Shown in pieces: positions 16,754-24,777 of a DNA stretch of 64,000 bases. Location of the stretch: contig NZ_OBEN01000002.1 in the NCBI RefSeq assembly GCF_900215655.1, positions 1 to 64,000 on the forward strand, read 5' to 3'. Position 1 is the first letter of the stretch. The number at the start of each line of letters is the position of its first letter. The stretch is from Hydrogenobacter hydrogenophilus. GTDB taxonomy: Bacteria > Aquificota > Aquificia > Aquificales > Aquificaceae. A program made the translations under genes and the position numbers. Under the pieces are notes generated by a model, which ran no database searches, had not been told where the DNA came from, and saw only the letters and a list, made by a program, of their open reading frames with translations.

Positions 16754-18805
16754 TTACCCCACAAAGAACTCTATAAGGTGGTATATGAGCTTTATGGCTA
16801 CGAAGGGTGCTATCACACCACCCACGCCGTAGATGAGAAGGTTATACACAAAGAGCTTGTCAGGTGCCACCGCCCTGTAGAAGGCTCCCTTTAGGGCAAG
16901 GGGTGTAAGAGCGGGTATGATCAGTGCGTTGAAAATGACCGCAGAAAGCACTGCTACATACGGGTCTTCTAAGCGTAGGATATTGAGCTTGTCTAAGTGT
17001 GGAAAGATGGGACTGACTGCGGAGGGCACTATTACAAAGTACTTGGCTATATCGTTGGCTATGGAAAAGGTGGTAAGGGCACCCCTCGTTATGAGCATGC
17101 TCTTTCCTACCTCCACTATGTCCAAGAGCTTAGAAGGGTCTGAGTCTAAGTCTATGAGGTTTGCAGCCTCTCTTGCCGCCTGAGTGCCTGCGTTCATAGC
17201 AACCGCTACATCTGCCTGCGCCAATGCTGGTGCGTCGTTTGTACCATCACCTGTCATCGCCACTATGTAGCCTTGTTTCTGTAAGTCCCTGACGAGGTTA
17301 AGCTTGTCTTCGGGTTTTGCCTCTGCCACGAAGTCGTCCACACCTGCTTCCTTTGCTATTGCGGATGCGGTCAGGGGATTGTCACCAGTTATCATGATGG
17401 ACTTTATGCCCATGTTCCTTAGTTTGGCAAGCCTTGCCTTTATGCCCTCTTTTAGCACATCCTTTAGTGCCACCACTCCCACCACCTCTTTGTCTTTGAC
17501 TACCACCAACGGAGTAGCACCACTCATGGCTATCCTACCCACCACCCTCTCAAGCTCTGGGGGAAGCGTGCCACCTATCCTTAGGATATACTCCTTTACC
17601 GCGCTGAAAGCTCCTTTGCGGTAGCTATGACCGTCTACTTCTACACCGCTCATCTTGGTCTCTGGGGTGAAGGGTATAACCTTTACATTCTTGGGCAGGG
17701 CGTCTGACCGTACACCGAGGGTCTTCTTTGCCAACTCCATTATGCTCTTGCCCTCTGGTGTCTCGTCCGCTATGGATGCTATCATGGCAGTGTGCACGCA
17801 TTCCTCAAAGGTGTGGTTTCCCACTGGTATAAATTCGGAAGCCATCCTGTTGCCCAGCGTGATGGTGCCTGTTTTGTCCAGCAGAAGCACATTGACATCT
17901 CCCGCTGCCTCTATGGCTCTTCCGGAAAGGGCTACTACATTTCTTCTAAAGAGCCTGTCCATACCCGCTATGCCTATGGCAGGCAAGAGTGCTGCTATGG
18001 TAGTGGGTGCAAGACACACAAAAAGAGCCATAAGGATGGTTATGGATGCGGGCTCACCCCTACCTGTAGTTCTTACAAGGTACTCAGAAAGCACCCTAAA
18101 GTTTAGCACCACCACCAAGAATATGGCGGTGAGAGATACAAGAAGGACCTCAAGGGCTCTCTCGTTGGGTGTCTTTCTACGCTTTGCTGTCTCTATCATG
18201 CCTATCATCTTGTCTAGGAAGGTCTCTCCGGGGTTTGCTGTTATCTTCACCACTATCCTACCAGCTACCACCTTGGTACCTCCTATGACTGCGTTTCTGT
18301 CCGAACCCGCCTCCCTGATCACAGGTGCGGACTCTCCCGTGACTGCCGCCTCGTTCACAAGCGCTGCACCCTCTACTATCTCACCATCGCCTGGAATGAT
18401 GTCTCCCTCCTCCACAAGCACCAAGTCTCCTTTCCTCAGGTCCGTAGAGCTCACCGTATCGTAGGGGCTATCGGGCAAAGGCTCTCTGAGCTTTTTAGCC
18501 ATCACTGCGGTTTTGTAGCTCTTTAGGGACTCTGCCCTCGCCTTGCCTCTTATCTCTGATAGGCTCTCCGCAAAGTTAGAAAGCAAAACAGTGAGCCATA
18601 GCCAAAAGGTAGTCCATCCTGTGAACCAAAGTACGCCCTTTTTGTAGCCCAAAGCCTCCAGCACGAACTCCACAGTGAGCACTATGGCACCTAACTCCAC
18701 AGAGAACATCACAGGATTGTGCCAGAGGTCAAGGGGGTTAAGTTTCTTGAAGGAGCCATAGAGCGCCTTTACAAGGAGATCCCTACCAAAAGCACCGTTT
18801 TTCAT
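16754..18805 (-). CDS. kdpB: K+-transporting P-type ATPase subunit B
   Basis: 683 residues, catalytic ATPase of the Kdp complex. Asp310 in LLLDKTGTITLGN is the phosphorylated residue; TGES at 156-159 is the dephosphorylation loop, whose Ser is the inhibitory phosphorylation site in E. coli KdpB; MTGDGTNDAPALAQADVAVA is the hinge motif. Length is normal. It follows kdpA after two bases. By eye the kdp genes look richer in G and C than the rimP-nusA region, which would fit acquisition as a block, but this needs counting. Confidence 0.97.
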   Translation of the reverse strand: MKNGAFGRDLLVKALYGSFKKLNPLDLWHNPVMFSVELGAIVLTVEFVLEALGYKKGVLWFTGWTTFWLWLTVLLSNFAESLSEIRGKARAESLKSYKTAVMAKKLREPLPDSPYDTVSSTDLRKGDLVLVEEGDIIPGDGEIVEGAALVNEAAVTGESAPVIREAGSDRNAVIGGTKVVAGRIVVKITANPGETFLDKMIGMIETAKRRKTPNERALEVLLVSLTAIFLVVVLNFRVLSEYLVRTTGRGEPASITILMALFVCLAPTTIAALLPAIGIAGMDRLFRRNVVALSGRAIEAAGDVNVLLLDKTGTITLGNRMASEFIPVGNHTFEECVHTAMIASIADETPEGKSIMELAKKTLGVRSDALPKNVKVIPFTPETKMSGVEVDGHSYRKGAFSAVKEYILRIGGTLPPELERVVGRIAMSGATPLVVVKDKEVVGVVALKDVLKEGIKARLAKLRNMGIKSIMITGDNPLTASAIAKEAGVDDFVAEAKPEDKLNLVRDLQKQGYIVAMTGDGTNDAPALAQADVAVAMNAGTQAAREAANLIDLDSDPSKLLDIVEVGKSMLITRGALTTFSIANDIAKYFVIVPSAVSPIFPHLDKLNILRLEDPYVAVLSAVIFNALIIPALTPLALKGAFYRAVAPDKLFVYNLLIYGVGGVIAPFVAIKLIYHLIEFFVG

Positions 18806-18807
18806 GT

Positions 18808-20499
18808 TTAGTTTCCTGCGTACAGCAGAAAGTGCTCAAGCACAGGACCCATAGAAAGAGCCGGGAACAGGCCAAGGACATTTATGAGCAGTATCACAAA
18901 TATGAGCCAGATGGCAAAAACCAGACTGTCTTCTCTGAGGTTGTGGGGGCTTTGGGGTACCGTCTTCTTATGAGAGAAGCTACCTGCGAGGAACAGAAGG
19001 GCAACTATGGGCACATACCTACCTACAAACATAGCAAAGGCAGTTGAGAGGTTATAAAAGATCGTGTTGGCATTCAAGCCCGCAAAGGCACTTCCGTTGT
19101 TGTTGGCAGTAGAGGTATAAGCATAGAGCACTTCAGTGATGCCGTGAGGTCCGGGGTTGAGTATAGAGGTGGTGCCTGCCTTGGTTTTGAGTGCAACAGA
19201 GGAAAGGAAGAGGATCAAGAAGGTAGATGTCAGAGCTGCGATAACGGATGCCCACATATCTCTGGGGTAGAGCTTTTTTTGCAGGAACTCGGGCACTCTG
19301 CCCACCATCAAACCTGCGATGAATGCGGATATTATCATATAGGCTATCATGCCGTACAGACCCGCTCCTACTCCCCCAAAGGCAACACCCAGAGCCATCA
19401 ACATTAGAGGTATCATGCCTGCCAAAGGTAGGTAAGAGTCAAACATGCCATTGACCGCGCCCGTCTCTGCGGAGTCCGTGACCACGCCAAAGAGAGCACT
19501 ACCAGATATCCCAAAGCGCGTCTCCTGACCCTCCACATAAGGACCCTCTATACCCATACGCGCAAAGTCTGGATGAGGTTTAGACATGTAAAGGTACTCA
19601 AAAATCAAAGCACTCACAAATATAGCCAGCATAACCCCGTACAGCACAAGACCCAGCCTGCGCCTACCTGTGAGCTTTCCAAAGGTATAGGTCAGGGATG
19701 CAGGTATCATCAGCATAAGAAGACACTCAAAGAAGTTAGAAAGGGGCGTAGGATTTTCAAAGGGATGGGCAGAGTTAGCACCAAAGAAACCACCTCCGTT
19801 GGTACCCAAAAGCTTTATAACCTCTTGACTTGCCACAGGACCCATGGGTATGATCTGCTCTTTGCCACCAAAAGCTGGGTCTAAGAGCTTTACCTTTACA
19901 TATGGGTCAAGGTTCTGTATCACTCCTTGGCTCACCAAAAAGATGGCACCAAACACGGATATGGGAAGCAGTACATACAGAGTGGCTCTCGTGATATCCA
20001 CCCAGAAGTTGCCTATGTAGGGAGTTTCCGCTCTGGTTATGCCCCTCAAAAGTGCCAAGACCACCACTATACCCGTGGATGCAGAAAGAAAGTTTTGGAC
20101 CGCAAGGCCCATCATCTGGGAAAGGTAAGAGATAGTGTTTTCACCTGAGTAAGCTTGCCAGTTTGTGTTGGTAGTGAAACTCACCGCAGTATTGAGCGCA
20201 AGGTTCCAAGAAAAGCCCCCAAAGCCCTGAGGGTTCAGAGGTAAGTATCCCTGAAAGACAAGTAAGAGAAAGAGCACTACCATACCCAATATGTTGAAGG
20301 AAAGCAAATGAAAAGCGTACTCCTTCCAGTTCATCTCCTTTTGTGGGTCTATACCCAAAACTTTGCAGATAAGCGCCTCCCCTGGCAGAAGCTTAGCGCT
20401 AAAGACCCTTGCCATATACTCCCCTAAAAGGGGTCTTATCAAGCTTAAGAGGACCAAAAAGACAACAAAGGTTAAAACATCAGGAATGAGTGTTTGCAT
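18808..20499 (-). CDS. kdpA: K+-transporting ATPase subunit A
   Basis: 563 residues, the K+-selective channel-like subunit, related to Trk/Ktr with four pore loops. The third filter region LGTNGGGFFGANSAHP is clear, as is the first (NTNWQAYSGENTISYLSQM). The ATG at 20499 is preceded by a TATAAT box and no Shine-Dalgarno. A kdpF gene (about 30 residues) is not visible upstream. The start lies inside the last codons of ispH, so the two genes share 20 bases. Confidence 0.96.
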   Translation of the reverse strand: MQTLIPDVLTFVVFLVLLSLIRPLLGEYMARVFSAKLLPGEALICKVLGIDPQKEMNWKEYAFHLLSFNILGMVVLFLLLVFQGYLPLNPQGFGGFSWNLALNTAVSFTTNTNWQAYSGENTISYLSQMMGLAVQNFLSASTGIVVVLALLRGITRAETPYIGNFWVDITRATLYVLLPISVFGAIFLVSQGVIQNLDPYVKVKLLDPAFGGKEQIIPMGPVASQEVIKLLGTNGGGFFGANSAHPFENPTPLSNFFECLLMLMIPASLTYTFGKLTGRRRLGLVLYGVMLAIFVSALIFEYLYMSKPHPDFARMGIEGPYVEGQETRFGISGSALFGVVTDSAETGAVNGMFDSYLPLAGMIPLMLMALGVAFGGVGAGLYGMIAYMIISAFIAGLMVGRVPEFLQKKLYPRDMWASVIAALTSTFLILFLSSVALKTKAGTTSILNPGPHGITEVLYAYTSTANNNGSAFAGLNANTIFYNLSTAFAMFVGRYVPIVALLFLAGSFSHKKTVPQSPHNLREDSLVFAIWLIFVILLINVLGLFPALSMGPVLEHFLLYAGN

Positions 20500-21361
20500 G
20501 ATAATTAATTATAAGTTTTATCTTATCCACCACATCCTTTATTATCCAATCTGGAGTAGAAGCTCCTGCAGTTATACCAACTTTTTTCACACCTACGAAC
20601 CACTCCCTATTTATCTCGTCTGCAGTTTCTATATGATATGTGTTTGGATTTAGGCTTTTAGATATCTGATAGAGCCTCCTGGTGTTCCCACTGTTTTTAC
20701 CCCCTATTATGATCATCACATCAACTTCAGGTGCAAGCTTGTAAACATCTTCTTGTCTCTCTGAGGTGGCATTGCATATGGTGTTTATTATCTTCACCTC
20801 TTTTGCCCAAAGAGCTATTTCACCTACCACCTCTTTGAAAAACTGTTCGTCTTGAGTTGTTTGCGCCACAATACCCACTTTATCTTTACCGAGAACAGAA
20901 AGGAGGTCCTCTCTCTTCTCAACAACTGTGCCTTCCCCACCGACCTCTTGAAGGTAGCCCAATGTGCCTATGACCTCGGGATGGTTCCTCTCACCCACAA
21001 GGACGACAAAATATCCCTCCTTAGAGAGTTGCACCACAGCTTCGTGTACAGCCTTTACATAAGGGCATGTAGCATCAACTATATTCAAACCTATAGCTCT
21101 AAGCTTTCTTTCTTTGTAAGGTGGTATGCCGTGCGACCTTATGATGACTGTATCTCCTTCTTTTAAGTCCTCCTCCTGTTTTAGAAGTTCAACTCCTTCT
21201 TTTCTTAGTCTTTCTACCTCCTGTGGGTTGTGTATGAGGGGTCCCATGGTGAAAACCCTTTTACCCTCTTTGGCAAGCTGTGAGGCTTTTTCAGCCATGT
21301 GTATAGCTCTCTTTACTCCAAAACAAAATCCTGCATGGGGTGCTATCAATATCTCAACCAT
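20480..21361 (-). CDS. ispH: 4-hydroxy-3-methylbut-2-enyl diphosphate reductase
   Basis: 293 residues from ATG 21361 (MVEILIAPHAGFCFGVKRA). This 4Fe-4S enzyme carries out the last step of the MEP isoprenoid pathway, making IPP and DMAPP. The three cluster cysteines are visible: Cys13 in GFCFGV, VDATCPYV, and NTICNATSERQ. HNPQEVERL and IRSHGIPP are further family motifs. An upstream in-frame ATG at 21421 would put 20 unrelated residues across the divergent promoter and is rejected. The C-terminus runs 20 bases into kdpA. Confidence 0.95.
   Translation of the reverse strand: MVEILIAPHAGFCFGVKRAIHMAEKASQLAKEGKRVFTMGPLIHNPQEVERLRKEGVELLKQEEDLKEGDTVIIRSHGIPPYKERKLRAIGLNIVDATCPYVKAVHEAVVQLSKEGYFVVLVGERNHPEVIGTLGYLQEVGGEGTVVEKREDLLSVLGKDKVGIVAQTTQDEQFFKEVVGEIALWAKEVKIINTICNATSERQEDVYKLAPEVDVMIIIGGKNSGNTRRLYQISKSLNPNTYHIETADEINREWFVGVKKVGITAGASTPDWIIKDVVDKIKLIINYHANTHS
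20508..20513 (-). promoter_or_regulatory. -10 box of kdpABCD
   Basis: TATAAT on the minus strand, 8 bases before the kdpA ATG, inside the 3' end of ispH. No KdpE gene is in the window, so how K+ limitation is signalled is unclear. Confidence 0.6.
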
Positions 21362-21368
21362 GAATAAA

Positions 21369-21374
21369 AATATA
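21369..21374 (-). promoter_or_regulatory. -10 box of ispH
   Basis: TATATT on the minus strand, 7 bases before ATG 21361; no Shine-Dalgarno. It faces the bcp promoter in a 35-bp gap. Confidence 0.45.
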
Positions 21375-21384
21375 GCCCATATTG

Positions 21385-21390
21385 TATAAT
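21385..21390 (+). promoter_or_regulatory. -10 box of bcp-mqnE
   Basis: TATAAT, 6 bases before ATG 21397. Supports that ATG as the start; the TTG at 21382 lies before the box. Confidence 0.6.
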
Positions 21391-21396
21391 AGGGGT

Positions 21397-21876
21397 ATGT
21401 TGAAAGAAGGGGAAAAAGCACCAGATTTTTGTTTGGAAGGTATAGATGAAGAAGGAAAGGAAGGCAGGTTCTGCCTTAAGGACTTTTTGGGAAAGCCTCT
21501 TGTTCTGTACTTTTACCCAAAGGATGACACACCCGGCTGTACCCAAGAAGCTTGCGATTTTAGAGACAATATGTCTGTACTTAGCTCTATGGGTATAAAG
21601 GTTATAGGCATAAGCCCTGACAGTTTATCCTCTCATAAAAAATTCAGAGAAAAATACGGACTTAACTTTACTTTACTCAGCGACCCAAACAAAGAGGTGG
21701 CAAAACTTTATTTTGCATACGGTAAAAAGAAGATGTACGGAAAAGAAATGGAAGGCATTATAAGAAGCACCTTTTTAATAGACAAAGAGGGAAAGATAGT
21801 AAAAGCTTGGTACAATGTAAAAGCCAAAGGGCATGTGGAAAGTGTGTTAAAGGATCTAAAGGGATTAAATTTATAG
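21397..21876 (+). CDS. bcp: Thioredoxin-dependent peroxiredoxin (Bcp/PrxQ)
   Basis: 159 residues. It reduces hydrogen peroxide and organic peroxides with thioredoxin. Cys48 (peroxidatic) and Cys53 (resolving) lie in DDTPGCTQEACDFRD, the Bcp/PrxQ spacing; FYPKDDTPGC and STFLIDKEGKIV are also typical. The start is fixed by the -10 box six bases upstream, giving MLKEGEKAPDF, the normal N-terminus. The trxB gene in the window could supply its electrons. mqnE follows after 16 bases. Confidence 0.93.
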   Translation: MLKEGEKAPDFCLEGIDEEGKEGRFCLKDFLGKPLVLYFYPKDDTPGCTQEACDFRDNMSVLSSMGIKVIGISPDSLSSHKKFREKYGLNFTLLSDPNKEVAKLYFAYGKKKMYGKEMEGIIRSTFLIDKEGKIVKAWYNVKAKGHVESVLKDLKGLNL

Positions 21877-21892
21877 ACAAGGAGCGTTAAAA

Positions 21893-23005
21893 ATGCAAGT
21901 ATCCGAGCTTTTGGAGTATGTATCTGACAAGAGGTTAAGAAGCATAGGAGAAAAGGTATTAAAGGGTGATAGGCTTTCCTTTGATGATGCGGTTTACATG
22001 TTCTACTCTAATGAACTTACCTTTATAGGAGCGCTTGCGGAGTATGTGAATAGGAAAAAGAATGGTATGTTTGCTTACTTTATTGTAAACAGACAGATAA
22101 ATCCAACAAATGTTTGTGTGTATCAGTGTAGTTTCTGTGCCTTTGGAGTGGTCAAATCTGATCCAAGAGCTTACGAGATGAGTCTTGAAGAAATACTCAA
22201 AAAAGTGGAAGAGACTTATGCTCAAGGTGGTAGAGAAATTCACATGGTTGGAGGATTGCCACCTCACTGGAAGGTAGAGGATTACATAAAGCTCGTGAGG
22301 GAGATAAAGAAGGCTTTTCCTAAAATAACTGTAAAGGCATGGACAGCGGTAGAGATACATCACATGTCAAAAATATCAGGAAGGTCCTATGAGGACATAC
22401 TAAAAGAGCTTTTGGATGCAGGGCTTGAGGTGCTCCCGGGTGGTGGTGCGGAAATATTCTCTGAGAGAGTCAGAAAAGTAATAGCACCTTATAAAGCCAG
22501 CGCGGAAGAGTACCTTCAGGTTCATAAAACAGCTCACAAGCTTGGCATTCCTACAAATGCAACTATGCTCTACGGTCATATAGAAACTTATGAAGAGAGA
22601 GTGGAGCACATGCTAAAACTTAGGGAACTTCAGGACGAAACTGGAGGTTTTCAAGTTTTCATACCTTTAGCTTACTGGCCAGAAGGTACCAAGTTAGGTG
22701 GAAAAAGGACATCTTCCGTTGATGACTTAAAGACAATAGCTATATCAAGGCTCTTCCTTGACAACTTTAATCACATAAAAGCCTACTGGATCACCTTAGG
22801 AGAAAAGATAGCACAAATAGCTCTAAACTTTGGAGCTGATGACTTGGATGGCACCATAGAAGAAGAAAAGATAGTACACTCTGCGGGTACCAAATCCGCC
22901 TACGGACATTCAAAGGAAAAGCTCATAAAACTAATAAGAGACGCACAAAAAATACCCGTTGAGAGGGACACCTTTTACAGACCTGTAAGCATATACAGTA
23001 GTTAA
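21893..23005 (+). CDS. mqnE: Aminofutalosine synthase (radical SAM)
   Basis: 370 residues. Radical SAM enzyme of the futalosine route to menaquinone-type quinones: it joins SAM's adenosine to 3-[(1-carboxyvinyl)oxy]benzoate. Cys75, Cys79 and Cys82 (NVCVYQCSFCAFG) bind the 4Fe-4S cluster. The blocks KAWTAVEIHHMSK, LPGGGAEIFSERVR, PTNATMLYGHIETYEERV and FGADDLDGTIEEEKI match MqnE rather than MqnC or CofH. Shine-Dalgarno AAGGAG precedes the ATG. Its stop is one base from the convergent glycosyltransferase gene. Confidence 0.92.
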   Translation: MQVSELLEYVSDKRLRSIGEKVLKGDRLSFDDAVYMFYSNELTFIGALAEYVNRKKNGMFAYFIVNRQINPTNVCVYQCSFCAFGVVKSDPRAYEMSLEEILKKVEETYAQGGREIHMVGGLPPHWKVEDYIKLVREIKKAFPKITVKAWTAVEIHHMSKISGRSYEDILKELLDAGLEVLPGGGAEIFSERVRKVIAPYKASAEEYLQVHKTAHKLGIPTNATMLYGHIETYEERVEHMLKLRELQDETGGFQVFIPLAYWPEGTKLGGKRTSSVDDLKTIAISRLFLDNFNHIKAYWITLGEKIAQIALNFGADDLDGTIEEEKIVHSAGTKSAYGHSKEKLIKLIRDAQKIPVERDTFYRPVSIYSS

Positions 23006-23006
23006 G

Positions 23007-24095
23007 TTAAAAGACCTTTTCAACAAAAGCCTTGAATTTCGCCCTGAATATAGACTTGCTGAACCTTTCTGCGTTCTGCCTTATATCTTCCGAGGAAAAC
23101 TTATCTGCTAACTTTTCAAACTTATTTATAGCTTGAACAAGAGCGTCTTTATTCTGATCCCAAAAGAGTATACCTGTCTTTCCATCTACAACTATTTCAC
23201 TGGCACCACCTTTTCCGTATGCTATAACTGGTACACCACAAGCTTGAGCTTCTACCATAGCTATACCAAAGTCCTCTTGAGCCATGTAAATGAAGGCTTT
23301 TGCCTTTGAAAGATAATCCCTTAACTGCTCACGGCTCACATGTCCAAGAAACTCCACATTTCTTCCTGCAAGTTTTTTCAGTCTTTCGTAATCTGGACCA
23401 TCTCCCACAACAAGTAGCTTTTTGTCTTTCAACAATGAAAAAGCACCGATAATGATGTCCACCTTCTTGTAGGGTACAAGCCTTGAGACGGTTATGTAGT
23501 AATTTTCACTTGCACATCTTTCAGTCTGAAGGAAAAATTCTGTATCCACAGGAGGATATATAACCTCTGCCTGCCTACCGTACAACTTTTCTATACGCTT
23601 TGCAACAAAAATAGAGTTTGCTATAAAATGGTCCACCCTTTGGGCACTCACATAATCCCAAAGTCTTATATAGTGTAGAAAAAATCCCGCTAAAAGTTTT
23701 CCTATACCCAAATGGAGCATGTACTGATGATAAAGATCCCACGCATATCTCATAGGTGTATGACAGTAGCATATGTGAACCTGTCCTGAGTGTCTCAGAA
23801 TACCTTTGGCTACAGCGTGGGAAGAGGATATTATTAGGTCATACTCAGAAAGATCAAATTGCTCCACCGCTAAAGGAAACAGAGGCAGGTAATAACGATA
23901 GAACTTTTTTGAAAAGGGAAGATTTTGAATAAAGGAGGTATAAACTTCTGCAGAGCTCAAAACGCTCTTAGAAAATTTGGAACTATTATAAAGAAGCGTA
24001 TATATGGGCGATGGGTAAAGCTTATATATCTCTTCAAGCACTAACTCAGCACCACCGTAAGACAAAAGCCAATCGTGTACTATAGCAGTCCTCAT
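23007..24095 (-). CDS. Glycosyltransferase family 4 (GT-B fold)
   Basis: 362 residues. N-terminal acceptor domain beginning AIVHDWLLSYGGAELVLEEI, and a C-terminal nucleotide-sugar domain with YYITVSRLVPYKKVDIII, KLLVVGDGPDYERLK and EDFGIAMVEAQACGVPVIAYG (the E-x7-E motif of retaining GT4 enzymes). It most likely acts on the cytoplasmic face in lipopolysaccharide or exopolysaccharide synthesis; sugar and acceptor are unknown. No other polysaccharide gene is adjacent. The start has TATTAT six bases upstream. Confidence 0.85.
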   Translation of the reverse strand: MRTAIVHDWLLSYGGAELVLEEIYKLYPSPIYTLLYNSSKFSKSVLSSAEVYTSFIQNLPFSKKFYRYYLPLFPLAVEQFDLSEYDLIISSSHAVAKGILRHSGQVHICYCHTPMRYAWDLYHQYMLHLGIGKLLAGFFLHYIRLWDYVSAQRVDHFIANSIFVAKRIEKLYGRQAEVIYPPVDTEFFLQTERCASENYYITVSRLVPYKKVDIIIGAFSLLKDKKLLVVGDGPDYERLKKLAGRNVEFLGHVSREQLRDYLSKAKAFIYMAQEDFGIAMVEAQACGVPVIAYGKGGASEIVVDGKTGILFWDQNKDALVQAINKFEKLADKFSSEDIRQNAERFSKSIFRAKFKAFVEKVF

Positions 24096-24101
24096 GATAA
24101 T

Positions 24102-24107
24102 ATAATA
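24102..24107 (-). promoter_or_regulatory. Possible -10 box of the GT4 gene
   Basis: TATTAT on the minus strand six bases before ATG 24095; several overlapping AT boxes make the exact choice uncertain. Confidence 0.35.
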
Positions 24108-24276
24108 TCAAAAGAATTTCACACCCACATAGCTTATGCTTGCAAATCAAAAACTAAAAGTTAATATGATTTTTATCACAAAAACTTGTTTAGTGCTTGT
24201 AATTCTAAGAAAACAAAACTCACATGTGTTAATATAATGTCATTTAATTAAATTCTTGTCGGATAACAACTTGTAG

Positions 24277-24664
24277 AGAATTTCACATCCCTAAAAATTC
24301 ATTCGTAAAATCAATAACTTATGAACCAAGAATTCCACATGGAATTTCACATTTTCTCCACATATTTTTACCCCTTTTAGGTGTGTATGCATAAGTCATT
24401 GAAAATGCGTAATTTTTACCAAGAGATTTTCACATTAGCCAAAGGCTTGATACACAAGCCTCATAATAGAATTTCACATCATTTAGCATAAGTCATTGAA
24501 ATTACGGAACATTTTTAATTAAAGGAAAACCTACAGAATCAACCGTCTAAAATATGGGATGTGAAAGGTGTGAACAAAAATCATAACTTATTGATCTAAC
24601 GATACATTTTTCAATAAAGGAAGTCTTTGAAAATCAACAATTTGAGATGTGGGATGTGAAATTC
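24277..24664. repeat. Diverged repeats in both orientations within the long AT-rich gap
   Basis: The gene-free stretch 24096-24777 is AT-rich and holds related pieces. One block runs CATAAGTYATTGA, then a TTACGRAACATTTTT-like part, and ends GGGATGTGAAATTC. Copies on the plus strand start at 24488 and 24582 (about 94 bp apart); a shorter copy lies on the minus strand at 24277-24323; a partial one starts at 24390. The short core GAATTTCACAT (or its complement) recurs at about 24279, 24342, 24427 (GATTTTCACAT), 24470, 24555 and 24651. Spacing is irregular and copies differ, so it is not a CRISPR array. No coding frame in the gap looks real. Confidence 0.6.
24443..24461. other. Perfect hairpin inside the repeat region
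   Basis: AGGCTTG, five bases, CAAGCCT: a 7-bp inverted repeat lying between two GAATTTCACAT-like cores. It has no T-run on either side, so it is not a typical terminator. Confidence 0.4.
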
Positions 24665-24737
24665 TTTTGAGCAAAATATTGAGCATCAAAGATTTGGGCT
24701 CTTTGGCATGTTTTTTGCTTTATTATTTATATTTTTT

Positions 24738-24743
24738 TATAAT
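24738..24743 (+). promoter_or_regulatory. -10 box of the kinase-like gene
   Basis: TATAAT 34 bases before ATG 24778, leaving a normal leader with GAAGGA as Shine-Dalgarno, unlike the leaderless genes nearby. Confidence 0.5.
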
Positions 24744-24777
24744 AAATAAAACAAGTATAAAAAGAAGGAAAAAAGGT

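Noticed and set aside
17655-18464. 269-codon open frame antisense to kdpB
   Set aside because: Ser/Thr/Pro-rich low-complexity protein with no ribosome site; kdpB on the other strand has every P-type ATPase motif.
24255-24290. lac-operator-like string (GGATAACAA followed by TTTCACA)
   Set aside because: Only short matches separated by unrelated bases, no symmetry, and no LacI-type gene nearby.
24277-24664. CRISPR array
   Set aside because: Units are spaced 43-97 bp apart, differ strongly and occur in both orientations; no cas gene is in the window.
24096-24777. Replication origin
   Set aside because: Repeats and AT-richness fit, but no proper DnaA boxes (best is one mismatch, near 24354) and no dnaA, dnaN or gyr genes around.
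24649-24777. Longer N-terminus for the kinase-like protein
   Set aside because: The added codons run through a repeat copy and the promoter; ATG 24778 has a Shine-Dalgarno and starts the conserved part.
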